Below, in pieces: positions 7,027 to 13,851 of a stretch of 22,354 bases of DNA (positions within the stretch are counted from its first letter, which is position 1; each line of letters begins with the position of its first letter). The stretch is from JASJHI01 sp965371355 (lineage in GTDB: Bacteria; Actinomycetota; Acidimicrobiia; Acidimicrobiales; Ilumatobacteraceae). The stretch is taken from the NCBI GenBank assembly GCA_965371355.1, contig CBDUYD010000030.1, positions 1-22,354 on the forward strand, read 5' to 3'. The position numbers and the translations under genes are program-made. The notes under the pieces were generated by a model. It was not told the DNA's origin and searched no databases. It saw nothing but the letters and a program-made list of their open reading frames with translations.

Positions 7027-8278
7027 TCGCGACGTAGTTGCGCTCGCCCGGCCCGTCGTACCACTGGCGGGGGCGCGCGATCTTGTTCTCGGGGTCGATG
7101 AGCAGCTCCTGCCAGTGAGCGAGCCAGCCCGACATCCGCGGGATCGCGAACAGCACTGTGAACATGTCGACCGGGAACCCCAGCGCCTGGTAGATCAGGC
7201 CGGAATAGAAGTCGACGTTCGGGTAGAGCTTGCGATCGATGAAGTAGGGGTCTTGGAGCGCCGCCTCCTCGAGCTTGAGGGCGATGTCGAGCAGCGGGTT
7301 CTTCCCGGTGACGTCGAAGACGTCGTAGGCGGCCTGCTTGATGATCAGGGCGCGCGGGTCGAAGTTCTTGTAGACGCGGTGGCCGAAGCCCATCAGGCGG
7401 CTCTCACCCGCCTTCACCGACTCGATGAACGCGGGAACCTCGTCGAACGTGCCGATCTCACCGAGCATCCGCACGACCGCCTCGTTGGCTCCGCCGTGCA
7501 GCGGTCCGTAGAGGGCCGCCGCGGCGCCCGCCGCGGAGGAGTAGGGATCGGTGCCGCTCGACCCGATGACGCGCATCGCCGTGGTGCCGCAGTTCTGCTC
7601 GTGGTCGGCGTGGAGGATGAACAGCACATCCATCGCCCGCACGAGCACGGGATCGACCTCGTAATCGCCGATCCTCCACATCATGTTGAGGAAATTCGCC
7701 GGGTACGACAGGTCGTTGTCGGGCTGGTTGAAGGGGAGCCCGACCGAGAAGCGATGGCACATCGCGGCGATCGTCGGGGCCTTCGCGATCAGCCGCAGGA
7801 TCTGGCGCTGGCGGGCAGCGGGGTCACCGACGTCCTTCGCGCCCTCGTAGAACGTGCCGAGCGCGGCGAGCGCCGAGACGAACATGCCCATCGGATGGGC
7901 GTCGTAGTGGAAGCCGTCGACGAAGCGCTTGCGCATGTTCTCGTGGATGAACGTGTGGTGGGTGACGTCGAATGTCCACTGGTCGAGCTGGGCGCTGTCG
8001 GGCAGGTTGCCGTACAGCAGGAGATAGGCGACCTCGAGGTACGTCGACCGCTCGGCGAGCTGCTCGATCGGGTAGCCGCGGTAACGGAGTACACCTTCGG
8101 CGCCGTCGAGGAAAGTGATCGCCGACTTCGTGGACGCGGTCGAGAGGTAAGCGGGGTCGTAGCAGTAGAGATCCGGATCGAGTTCGCGCAAGGCCGACGA
8201 CGGGAACACACCACCTCGGATCGGTGCGGTGACGGTCTTACCGGTGCGGTCGTCGGTGATGGTGATGGTCTCGGGCAC
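7013..8278 (-). CDS. gltA: Citrate synthase
   Basis: This 421-residue protein condenses acetyl-CoA and oxaloacetate to citrate, the first TCA step. It resembles the hexameric bacterial type of about 430 residues. Active-site landmarks are all present: HADHEQNCGTTAMR (His226), GPLHGGANEAV (His261), GFGHRVYKNFDPRA (His300) and PNVDFYSG (Asp356). The start is the GTG at 8278, which has AGAGGAAG placed about six bases upstream and gives the N-terminus VPETITITD. An ATG much further upstream (8347) is in frame but lacks a ribosome site and homology. The gene converges on icd with a 14-base overlap of the coding ends. The carboxyltransferase gene lies upstream on the same strand with a gap of about 106 bases holding a hairpin, so a separate promoter is likely. 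Confidence 0.97.
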   Translation of the reverse strand: MPETITITDDRTGKTVTAPIRGGVFPSSALRELDPDLYCYDPAYLSTASTKSAITFLDGAEGVLRYRGYPIEQLAERSTYLEVAYLLLYGNLPDSAQLDQWTFDVTHHTFIHENMRKRFVDGFHYDAHPMGMFVSALAALGTFYEGAKDVGDPAARQRQILRLIAKAPTIAAMCHRFSVGLPFNQPDNDLSYPANFLNMMWRIGDYEVDPVLVRAMDVLFILHADHEQNCGTTAMRVIGSSGTDPYSSAAGAAAALYGPLHGGANEAVVRMLGEIGTFDEVPAFIESVKAGESRLMGFGHRVYKNFDPRALIIKQAAYDVFDVTGKNPLLDIALKLEEAALQDPYFIDRKLYPNVDFYSGLIYQALGFPVDMFTVLFAIPRMSGWLAHWQELLIDPENKIARPRQWYDGPGERNYVAINDR

Positions 8279-8356
8279 GTGGCTTCCTCTCGTGGCGCGA
8301 ACTTCAGGCGGTGTGGGCGCGGGATCCATCCGCGGCCAGGAGTCCACGTTAGTTGT

Positions 8357-8373
8357 CGGCCGGTGACCGGCCG
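8357..8373 (-). terminator. GC hairpin after the carboxyltransferase stop
   Basis: The 17 bases CGGCCGGTGACCGGCCG are a perfect inverted repeat about a central base, folding as a 6-bp stem with a GUGAC-type loop. It lies 11 bases after the stop codon of the carboxyltransferase gene (minus strand). No T run follows, as is common in high-GC actinobacteria. It could equally be a palindromic operator for the downstream citrate synthase gene. Confidence 0.4.
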
Positions 8374-8384
8374 TAACCCGTCGG

Positions 8385-9749
8385 TCAGAGCGGCGTGTTG
8401 CCGTGCTTGCGGTCGCCGAGCGACTCGCGCTTGTCCTCGAGCATGGTGAGCGCCGCGGTGATCTCTGACCTCGTGTCGGCGGGATCGATGACGGCGTCGA
8501 CGAGACCCCGTTCGGCGGCGACGTAGGGGTTGAGCAGGCGTTCGGCGTAGTCGAGCTCGAACTCGGCGCGCTCTTCGGGCGTCGCCCGGCGTTGCAGGAT
8601 CGCGGCCGCCTGCCCGGCGCCCATCACGGCGAGTTCGGCCCACGGCCAGGCCAGGCAGAGGTCGTTGCCCATCGTCTTGGAATCCATGACGATGTAGGCG
8701 CCGCCGTAGCTCTTGCGGAGGATGACGCAGATCCTCGGTACGGTCGCTCTGGCGTAGGCGAAGACCAGCTGCGCGCCGTGACGGATCATCCCACGCCACT
8801 CGAGATCCTTGCCAGGGTAGAAGCCCGGGGTGTCGACGAGCGTGATGATCGGCAGGTTGAAGGCGTCGCAGAAGCTGACGAATCGGGCGGCCTTCTGCGA
8901 GGCCGGGATGTCGAGCGTGCCGGCGAGCGAGATCGGCTGGTTGGCGACGATCCCGACCGGCCTGCCGTCGATCGTGGCGAACGCGGTGACCAGATTGGCG
9001 GCCCAGCGGGCTCGCAGCTCGACCAGCACCCCGTCGTCGACGATCGCCGCGGCGACCCGCCGGACGTCGTAGCTGCCCGTCGAACTCGCCGGCATCAGTT
9101 CGCCGGCCTCGGGACAGAGGCGGTCCCGCGGATCTTGGTTCGGCCATCTCGGCGGCTCTTCGTCGACGCTGCTCGGGACGTAGGCGAGCAGTTCGACGAC
9201 CACCTCGTCGGCCTCGGCCCGGTCGCTCACGACCATGCTCGGCACGCCGGTGTACCGGGCATGGTTGTCGGCACCACCGAGCTCCTCGACGTCGATCGAG
9301 ATGCCGGTGAACTGTTCGACCATCACCGGTCCGTTGACGAATGCCGAACTCGACTCGGTCATGATCGTGATGTCGACGACGCCGAGCAGTAGCGCCGGGC
9401 CGGACACCGCCGGACCGTCGACGACCGCGAACGTGGGAACCACTCCCGAGCATGCGGCGACCGCGGCGGACACCCTGCCCCAGGCGTGGAGTGCGGCGAC
9501 GCCCTCGACGATGTCGACCCCGGCGGTCGAGATGACGATGACGAGCGGGAGGCGCTGATCGAGTGCCGCTCTCGCAGCCACCTCGATCGCCGCCGAGTCG
9601 TGAGACGAGAGCCGGATCGCGTCGTCGCCGGTCTCGAACTCGACCCAGACCGCGGTCCGGCCGTCGATCGTGCGGACCTCGGCGACGGCCGGGCTCGGAA
9701 GGAGTTCGGCCAGCCTCAGTGCGGGTACATCGTCGAGCGGTGTGGCCAT
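8385..9749 (-). CDS. Acyl-CoA carboxylase carboxyltransferase (AccD/PccB-like), short and divergent
   Basis: This 454-residue protein belongs to the carboxyltransferase family that moves CO2 from carboxybiotin to acetyl- or propionyl-CoA. The C-terminal half is typical: PVGIVANQPISLAGTLDI, KAARFVSFCDAFNLPIITLVDTPGF, EWRGMIRHGAQLVFAYARATVPRI, RKSYGGAYIVM and AWPWAELAVMG. The N-terminal half is weaker. It lacks roughly 60-70 residues at the start compared with usual 510-540-residue members, the normal SGGARIQEG reads STAGVDIVEG, and the GPCAGGA-type oxyanion loop reads GPAVSGPA. It may supply malonyl-CoA or methylmalonyl-CoA to lipid synthesis, or be a specialised paralogue needing partner subunits encoded elsewhere. 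No biotin carboxylase or carrier gene is in the window. The ATG at 9749 is the only convincing start. Confidence 0.85.
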   Translation of the reverse strand: MATPLDDVPALRLAELLPSPAVAEVRTIDGRTAVWVEFETGDDAIRLSSHDSAAIEVAARAALDQRLPLVIVISTAGVDIVEGVAALHAWGRVSAAVAACSGVVPTFAVVDGPAVSGPALLLGVVDITIMTESSSAFVNGPVMVEQFTGISIDVEELGGADNHARYTGVPSMVVSDRAEADEVVVELLAYVPSSVDEEPPRWPNQDPRDRLCPEAGELMPASSTGSYDVRRVAAAIVDDGVLVELRARWAANLVTAFATIDGRPVGIVANQPISLAGTLDIPASQKAARFVSFCDAFNLPIITLVDTPGFYPGKDLEWRGMIRHGAQLVFAYARATVPRICVILRKSYGGAYIVMDSKTMGNDLCLAWPWAELAVMGAGQAAAILQRRATPEERAEFELDYAERLLNPYVAAERGLVDAVIDPADTRSEITAALTMLEDKRESLGDRKHGNTPL

Positions 9750-9799
9750 CGACGGCGACAGTAACCGGTGGCCGCCACGAACGTGATCGTCCCCCGGCC

Positions 9800-10732
9800 T
9801 CAGGTCGGTCGGGCGAGCGGATTCGTGTCGCGGTGGACGCCGGGCTGCTGGTCAGCGCCGTTCTCGATGATCGTGTGCAGTGTCCGCAGCACCGCGAGGG
9901 TCGGAGCGCTCGGAGAGGGTCGTCGGCGGTAGACGAACGCCACGACACGGCGCGGGAGTTCCGGGACGGTGATCCGGCGGAACGAGCCGGTGAGCCAGGT
10001 CGGCACCGCGGTCGCCGGCACGATGGTGGCGCCGTAGCCGTCGAGTGCGAGCGAGGCGAGCAGCCTGACCCCGTCGACCTCGGCCTGGGCGCGCAACGTG
10101 ACGCCGCACGACGCTGCCGCTCGATCGAGCACGCGGCGCAGGGCCGCGCCCGTCGGGGGGAGGAGGAGCGGTACGTCGTCGAGATCGGAGAGCGACAGCT
10201 CTTCGCTGTCGGCCAGCGGATGCGTCTCGTCGGCGAGCAGGAAGAGGTCCTCCGCGAACAGCGGCTCGATGACGAGTTCGGGATCGTCGACGGGGAGGTG
10301 CACGATCGCTGCGTTGAGTTGCCCCCCGATCACGTTCGGGATGAGCGTCGAGGTGGCACCCTCCTGGACGATCGCGCGGACGTGGGGGTGTTCGACCTCG
10401 AGCTGTCCGAGGAATTGCGGCATCAACCAGCGGGCGGTGGTGCCGATGATGCCGAGGCGGCTCTGCCCGGAGATGTCGGTGGTGCTGCTGGCCATGTCGG
10501 CGGTGATGTCGTCGATCTCGTTGAGTACCCGGCGGGCGCGCTCGACGACGCGAGCGCCCTCCTCGGTGAGACCGCCCTGGCTGCGGTCGACGAGGGTCAC
10601 CCCGAGTTCTTTCTCGAGCTTGCCGATGTGTCCCGAGATGTTGGACTGCACGGTGAAGAGGGCGCGGGCGGCAGCGGAGAATGTGCCGTGGTCGGCGATC
10701 GCGACGAGAGCGGAGAGTTGACGGACATCCAT
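9800..10732 (-). CDS. LysR-family transcriptional regulator
   Basis: This 310-residue protein has the LysR layout: an N-terminal winged helix-turn-helix (about 1-60, MDVRQLSALVAIADHGTF, SAAARALFTVQSNISGHIGKLE) with a linker helix, then a periplasmic-binding-like effector domain (about 90-300). In the family's usual ARxLxxsQpavS sequence it has ALFTVQSNIS. The effector is unknown. The carboxyltransferase gene lies downstream on the same strand, 50 bases away, and could be co-transcribed. Divergent on the other side lie a small RNA and an alpha/beta hydrolase. LysR proteins commonly repress themselves and activate the divergent transcript, and a T-N11-A site lies just upstream. The ATG at 10732 gives a canonical N-terminus. 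Confidence 0.93.
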   Translation of the reverse strand: MDVRQLSALVAIADHGTFSAAARALFTVQSNISGHIGKLEKELGVTLVDRSQGGLTEEGARVVERARRVLNEIDDITADMASSTTDISGQSRLGIIGTTARWLMPQFLGQLEVEHPHVRAIVQEGATSTLIPNVIGGQLNAAIVHLPVDDPELVIEPLFAEDLFLLADETHPLADSEELSLSDLDDVPLLLPPTGAALRRVLDRAAASCGVTLRAQAEVDGVRLLASLALDGYGATIVPATAVPTWLTGSFRRITVPELPRRVVAFVYRRRPSPSAPTLAVLRTLHTIIENGADQQPGVHRDTNPLARPT

Positions 10733-10743
10733 GGTCGGTAACG

Positions 10744-10760
10744 TATCTCGAAAAACGATA
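10744..10760. promoter_or_regulatory. Candidate LysR-type binding box
   Basis: TATCTCGAAAAACGATA is an interrupted palindrome, TATC-N9-GATA, and contains the T-N11-A pattern (T10746, A10758) inside dyad arms that LysR proteins favour. It lies 12 bases upstream of the lysR start and is centred about 65 bases before the predicted start of the rightward small RNA, the usual recognition position for activation. An A+T-rich patch continues to about 10780. Confidence 0.5.
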
Positions 10761-10781
10761 GTCGATATCTCTGAGTTCTAC

Positions 10782-10810
10782 TTGCCAGATCACGCGTTCA
10801 CGTGCATAAT
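10782..10810 (+). promoter_or_regulatory. Near-consensus vegetative promoter of the small RNA
   Basis: TTGCCA (10782-10787) and CATAAT (10805-10810) are separated by 17 bases. Each hexamer matches five of six positions of the principal-sigma consensus TTGACA/TATAAT at optimal spacing, which is rare in such GC-rich DNA. Transcription would begin near A10816-A10817. No coding sequence follows until 10970, and a terminator intervenes. Confidence 0.75.
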
Positions 10811-10816
10811 TTCACA

Positions 10817-10941
10817 AGTACATATTCGAAGTGAGAACACCCCCCATGTTCCACTCGGTGGGAAGTCCACCAGCCGATCCCCCATCGGCGGATTTTCCAG
10901 GTTGAGAGACCCGGATCTTTGATCCGGGTCTTTCCCGTTTT
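10817..10941 (+). ncRNA. 6C-like small RNA (two C-loop hairpins plus terminator)
   Basis: Between a strong promoter and a hairpin terminator lies a roughly 125-nt segment without a coding frame. Hairpin 1 pairs GTG-A-GAACA (10831-10839) with TGTTCCAC (10847-10854), with one bulged A and a loop of six C plus A. Hairpin 2 pairs GCCGAT (10873-10878) with ATCGGC (10884-10889) around five C, and CC/GG can extend it past a similarly bulged A (A10872). The 6C RNA family of actinobacteria is defined by two stem-loops whose loops are runs of about six C, so the match in layout is close, though the second loop is one C short. Family members are thought to act in trans by pairing through the C loops. 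End positions are estimates from promoter and terminator. Confidence 0.72.
10904..10934 (+). terminator. Strong intrinsic terminator hairpin of the small RNA
   Basis: A 10-bp perfect stem (GACCCGGATC at 10908-10917, GATCCGGGTC at 10921-10930) closes a three-base loop TTT. Four further pairs, one of them G-T, extend it to 10904-10934. It is followed by CCG and TTTT (10938-10941). It is oriented to stop rightward transcription from the promoter at 10782-10810 before the hydrolase gene. Confidence 0.8.
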
Positions 10942-10953
10942 CGGGCTCCTCGT

Positions 10954-10959
10954 CAATAT
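10954..10959 (+). promoter_or_regulatory. Possible -10 element for a leaderless hydrolase mRNA
   Basis: CAATAT lies ten bases before the ATG at 10970, which has no purine-rich ribosome site. That distance would place the transcript start at or within a few bases of the start codon, as in actinobacterial leaderless mRNAs. No good -35 element is seen, and it lies just after the small RNA terminator. Confidence 0.35.
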
Positions 10960-10969
10960 CCTCGCCCAC

Positions 10970-11842
10970 ATGCGAATCGAGAACGGCGACGTCGGCCTGC
11001 ACGTGAGCGTCGAGGGCTCGCCCGACGCACCACCGGTCGTCCTGCTCCACGGCATCATCGGATACGCCGGCACGTGGGACTGGATCGTGCCCGAGCTCGC
11101 CACCCGGTACCGCGTGATCCGTCTCGACTTCCGGGCGCACGGCGAGTCCGATCGAGCGCCGGGCGCGTACCGGATGGACGACTACCTCTCCGACGCGGTC
11201 GCCGTGTGCACGCAGGTGGCGGGCGGCCCGGCGGCAATCATCGGCCACTCGCTCGGCGGCGCCACCGCTGCTGCGCTGGCCCAGACGCGACCCGAGCTCG
11301 TACGGGGCGTCTTGCTCGAGGATGCGCCCCTGTTCGATATGCAACAGATGCCCGGGTCCGAATCGGAGGCAGACGCCCTGCTCGCCGGATTCGCCCTGAT
11401 GCGCCAGACGATTCCCCAGCTGCAGCGCGCCGGCATGTCGGTCGAGGGTCTGGTCGGCATGCTCGGGATGATGCCCGGCCCCTCGGGAACCACGCTCGGC
11501 AGCGTCCTCCTCGACGACGGCATGCGGACCATGGCGGCGGGGATGCTCGCTTGTGATGTGGCGGTGCTCGACCCGATCCTCGACCATTCGATCGGGACGG
11601 CATTCGATCCGCGGCGATCGATCGCCGTACCGCTCACGGCGGTCGCCGCCGACCCGGCCATGCCCGATGCCGTCACCCGACCGGAAGATCTCGATCAGCT
11701 CCGTGCGGTGAACCCGCACGCCGACACGTACACGATCACCGGGGCGGGCCACCTGATACACGACTCGCGCAACGGGCGTGCGCGCTTCACCGAGATCGTC
11801 ACCGGATTCCTCGCCGGACCGGCCTCACCGAACGGCTCCTGA
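10970..11842 (+). CDS. Alpha/beta hydrolase
   Basis: This 290-residue enzyme has an alpha/beta hydrolase fold. Visible are the oxyanion motif VVLLHGIIG (His27-Gly28), RVIRLDFRAHGESDR, the nucleophile elbow GHSLGGA (Ser94) and the catalytic His in GAGHLIHDS (His261). The acid is probably Asp228 or a neighbour in AVAADPAMPD. The substrate (ester, lactone or similar) cannot be told. I chose ATG 10970 because homology starts at MRIENGDVGLHVS. An ATG at 10919 is in frame but lies inside the terminator hairpin. There is no Shine-Dalgarno, so a leaderless mRNA or read-through from the small RNA is possible. It could be a target of the LysR protein, with the RNA and terminator between. Confidence 0.88.
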   Translation: MRIENGDVGLHVSVEGSPDAPPVVLLHGIIGYAGTWDWIVPELATRYRVIRLDFRAHGESDRAPGAYRMDDYLSDAVAVCTQVAGGPAAIIGHSLGGATAAALAQTRPELVRGVLLEDAPLFDMQQMPGSESEADALLAGFALMRQTIPQLQRAGMSVEGLVGMLGMMPGPSGTTLGSVLLDDGMRTMAAGMLACDVAVLDPILDHSIGTAFDPRRSIAVPLTAVAADPAMPDAVTRPEDLDQLRAVNPHADTYTITGAGHLIHDSRNGRARFTEIVTGFLAGPASPNGS

Positions 11843-11856
11843 GTCCGACCCCGTCC

Positions 11857-11884
11857 GACCGCCATATGGTGACCGCCATATGGT
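11857..11884 (+). repeat. Perfect 14-bp tandem repeat at a gene start
   Basis: GACCGCCATATGGT is present twice in a row (11857-11870, 11871-11884), and the next bases GACCG begin a third partial copy. Each unit holds the palindrome CCATATGG. The second copy contains the proposed ATG (11880) of the next gene. The first copy's ATG (11866) opens a six-codon frame, M-V-T-A-I-W, ending at TGA 11884-11886, so its stop overlaps the downstream start region. Confidence 0.8.
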
Positions 11885-12206
11885 GACCGGCGTGGACCAG
11901 TCGTGCGAACTCTGTGAAGCGGCACCGTTCACCGAGTGGTTCCACGATGACGACCTCTGCTGGGTCGCGGAGTGCGAGGCGTGCTCGGTGCCGATGGTGG
12001 TCTGGCGGCGACACGATCCGGCGCCTCCCGACGCCATCCGGGTACGCCTTCACGAGGTCCTCCACCGGGTGGTGGACGCACACTTCGCCGACGACATCTG
12101 GATCGATGAGAACATGCGCAGCATCCCGACGCACTACCACGCCCACGCACGCCCCCGCGGCGCCTTCTTCGGCCAGACGCTGACCCGCCGCGACACGACC
12201 CGGTAA
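11880..12206 (+). CDS. Small Cys/His-rich protein, possibly HIT-like; function unknown
   Basis: This 108-residue protein has two Cys pairs (CELC near residue 8, CEAC near residue 30) and a C-terminal H-Y-H-A-H run (residues about 86-90). The sequence between reads EWFHDDDLCWVAEC, then PMVVWRRHDPAPPD. The order CxxC, a D-rich strand, an MVV-x-RRH strand and a final HxHxH resembles histidine-triad (HIT) nucleotide hydrolases, where HxHxHxx is catalytic and CxxC can bind zinc. However, it is short and I cannot confirm the fold. The start at ATG 11880 lies in a tandem repeat; a longer in-frame start at 11778 overlaps the hydrolase gene and adds low-complexity sequence. It lies 37 bases after the hydrolase stop and 22 bases before the fabZ-like start, so the three may be one operon. 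Confidence 0.7.
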   Translation: MVTGVDQSCELCEAAPFTEWFHDDDLCWVAECEACSVPMVVWRRHDPAPPDAIRVRLHEVLHRVVDAHFADDIWIDENMRSIPTHYHAHARPRGAFFGQTLTRRDTTR

Positions 12207-12228
12207 CACCCCGGAACAGGAGTGACCC

Positions 12229-12660
12229 ATGCCCACCAGTTCGTTTCCGGCGCCGATCGACGTCTTGCCGCACCGGCCACCATTCCTCTTGCTCGACGAG
12301 GTCACCGCGCTCGGCGAAGGTTCGGCGACCGGCCGATGGCACCTCACAGGCGACGAGCACTTCTTCCCCGGGCACTTCCCCGGACGTCCGACGCTTCCGG
12401 GGGTGTTGATGTGCGAGGCGATCGCCCAGCTCGGCGCCTACATCGTGCTGAGCGACGAGCGCTTCGTCGGCCGCCTGCCGCTCTTCGGCGGAATCGACAA
12501 GGCGCGGTTCCGACGGCAGGTCGTCCCCGGCGACACGCTTGTCATCGAGGTCGAGCTCGGCCGGATGTCGGCGCGCGCCGGAAAGGCATCGGGAGTCGCC
12601 CGCGTCGGCGACGAGGTCGCCTGCAAGTGTGAGATGTTGATGGTGCTCGCGCCGGAGTGA
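12229..12660 (+). CDS. fabZ: 3-hydroxyacyl-ACP dehydratase, FabZ-like hot-dog protein
   Basis: This 143-residue protein matches FabZ in length and motifs. LPHRPPFLLLDEV is the N-terminal signature. The active-site helix region HFFPGHFPGRPTLPGVLMCEAIAQ holds the catalytic His (His49) and Glu (Glu63). It would remove water from 3-hydroxyacyl-ACP to give trans-2-enoyl-ACP, the step missing from the fab operon on the opposite strand. The start is well supported: AACAGGAGTGACCC precedes ATG 12229. It ends three bases from the convergent fabF stop. No reductase (FabI/InhA type) gene is in the window. It might instead belong to the related dehydratases of specialised lipid pathways. Confidence 0.88.
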   Translation: MPTSSFPAPIDVLPHRPPFLLLDEVTALGEGSATGRWHLTGDEHFFPGHFPGRPTLPGVLMCEAIAQLGAYIVLSDERFVGRLPLFGGIDKARFRRQVVPGDTLVIEVELGRMSARAGKASGVARVGDEVACKCEMLMVLAPE

Positions 12661-12663
12661 TCG

Positions 12664-13851
12664 TCAGGTCGGCGCGATCACGATGCTGCCGTTGTGCCCC
12701 CCGAACCCGAAGTTGTTCGACATCACCGGGCCCGGCTCCCACTCGCGACATGTGCCGATCACCAGGTCGATCTCGAAGTCGGGATCGACGTTGACCGTGT
12801 TGGCGGTCGGAGGGATGCAGCGGTGTTCGAACGAGAGCAGCGACGCTGCCGCCTCGAGGGCGCCGGCGGCCCCGAGCGCGTGACCGGTGATGCCTTTCGT
12901 CGACACGATCGGTACCCCGTTCGGACCGAACACCGCCTCGACCGCTGCGGCCTCGGCAGCATCGTTGAGCGGGGTCGAGGTGCCGTGGGCATTGACGTAT
13001 CCGATGTCGCTCGGCTCGAGGCCTGCATCATCGAGCGCGAGGCGCATGCAGGCCGCCGCGCCGACGCCACCCGGCGATGGCGCGGTGATGTGATGGGCGT
13101 CGGCATTGCTCGCTCCACCGAGCAACTCGCCGAGGATGTGGGCTCCCCGCTGCTCGGCCCGATCCCACTCCTCGAGGATCAGCACCGCCGCACCCTCTCC
13201 CATCACGAACCCGTCGCGGTCGACATCGAACGGCCGGCTGAGACCCTCGTTGCTGAGCGCCGTCATGTTGGCGAATCCGGCGAGTCCGGTGGTCGTTGCC
13301 GACGACTCGGAACCTCCTGTGGCGACGGCGTCGACCATGCCCCACTTGATGAGGCGGTGTGCGTAGTTGATCGCGTGACTTCCAGCAGCGCAGGCGGTGA
13401 CGATCGTCTCGTTGGGTCCGCGAAGCTGGTATCGCATCGAGATCGCAGCACCGGCGGCATTCGACATCATCATCGGAACCAGAAACGGTGAAACGCGTCG
13501 CGCGCCCTTGTCGATCCGGTTCTGAACCTGCACCTCGAGCGTGTGCAGGCCACCGACTCCGGTGGCGTAGATCGTTCCGAAGCGGTCGGGGCTGACGCCG
13601 ATCGCATCGAGTCCTCCGGCCTGCTCGAATGCCTCGGCGGCCGCGGCGAGCGCAAACTGCTCGACCGGGTCGGCACGACGCGAGTGCTTCGGCGACTCGA
13701 AGTACGGGGACGGATCCCAGTCGTCGATCTCGATCGCGACGCCGGTGTTCGTGCCGGGTTCGTTGAGGCCACGCCAGAACGCTTCGCGTCCGAGTCCGGC
13801 GGGGGCGACGACTCCCAATCCGGTGATCGCGACCCGTCGGTCGCCTCCCAT
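12664..13851 (-). CDS. fabF: 3-oxoacyl-ACP synthase II (KAS II)
   Basis: This 395-residue condensing enzyme elongates acyl-ACP with malonyl-ACP. The Cys-His-His triad of the KAS I/II group is visible: TACAAGSHA (Cys154), NAHGTSTPLND (His289) and ITGHALGAAG (His324), with the gatekeeper and C-terminal loop SNNFGFGGHNGS. The N-terminus RRVAITGLGVVAPAG is standard, and the length is slightly short of the usual 410. It is the last gene of the minus-strand fab operon. Its ATG shares one base with the acpP stop (TGATG), indicating translational coupling. The typical order fabD-fabH-acpP-fabF of actinobacteria is kept, with fabG inserted. Confidence 0.95.
   Translation of the reverse strand: MGGDRRVAITGLGVVAPAGLGREAFWRGLNEPGTNTGVAIEIDDWDPSPYFESPKHSRRADPVEQFALAAAAEAFEQAGGLDAIGVSPDRFGTIYATGVGGLHTLEVQVQNRIDKGARRVSPFLVPMMMSNAAGAAISMRYQLRGPNETIVTACAAGSHAINYAHRLIKWGMVDAVATGGSESSATTTGLAGFANMTALSNEGLSRPFDVDRDGFVMGEGAAVLILEEWDRAEQRGAHILGELLGGASNADAHHITAPSPGGVGAAACMRLALDDAGLEPSDIGYVNAHGTSTPLNDAAEAAAVEAVFGPNGVPIVSTKGITGHALGAAGALEAAASLLSFEHRCIPPTANTVNVDPDFEIDLVIGTCREWEPGPVMSNNFGFGGHNGSIVIAPT

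Noticed and set aside
7115..8449. A 444-codon plus-strand frame opposite citrate synthase
   Set aside because: It mirrors gltA codon positions, and its product has no recognisable domain; gltA has every active-site residue.
10840..10883. C runs as slippery or sequencing-error sites in a short coding frame (10731-10922)
   Set aside because: The short frame there has no homology or ribosome site; promoter, hairpins and terminator explain the segment better as an RNA gene.
10861..10941. Riboswitch or attenuator for the hydrolase gene
   Set aside because: I see no alternative anti-terminator pairing or known ligand motif, and the C-loop layout fits a trans-acting RNA; read-through control remains possible but unsupported.
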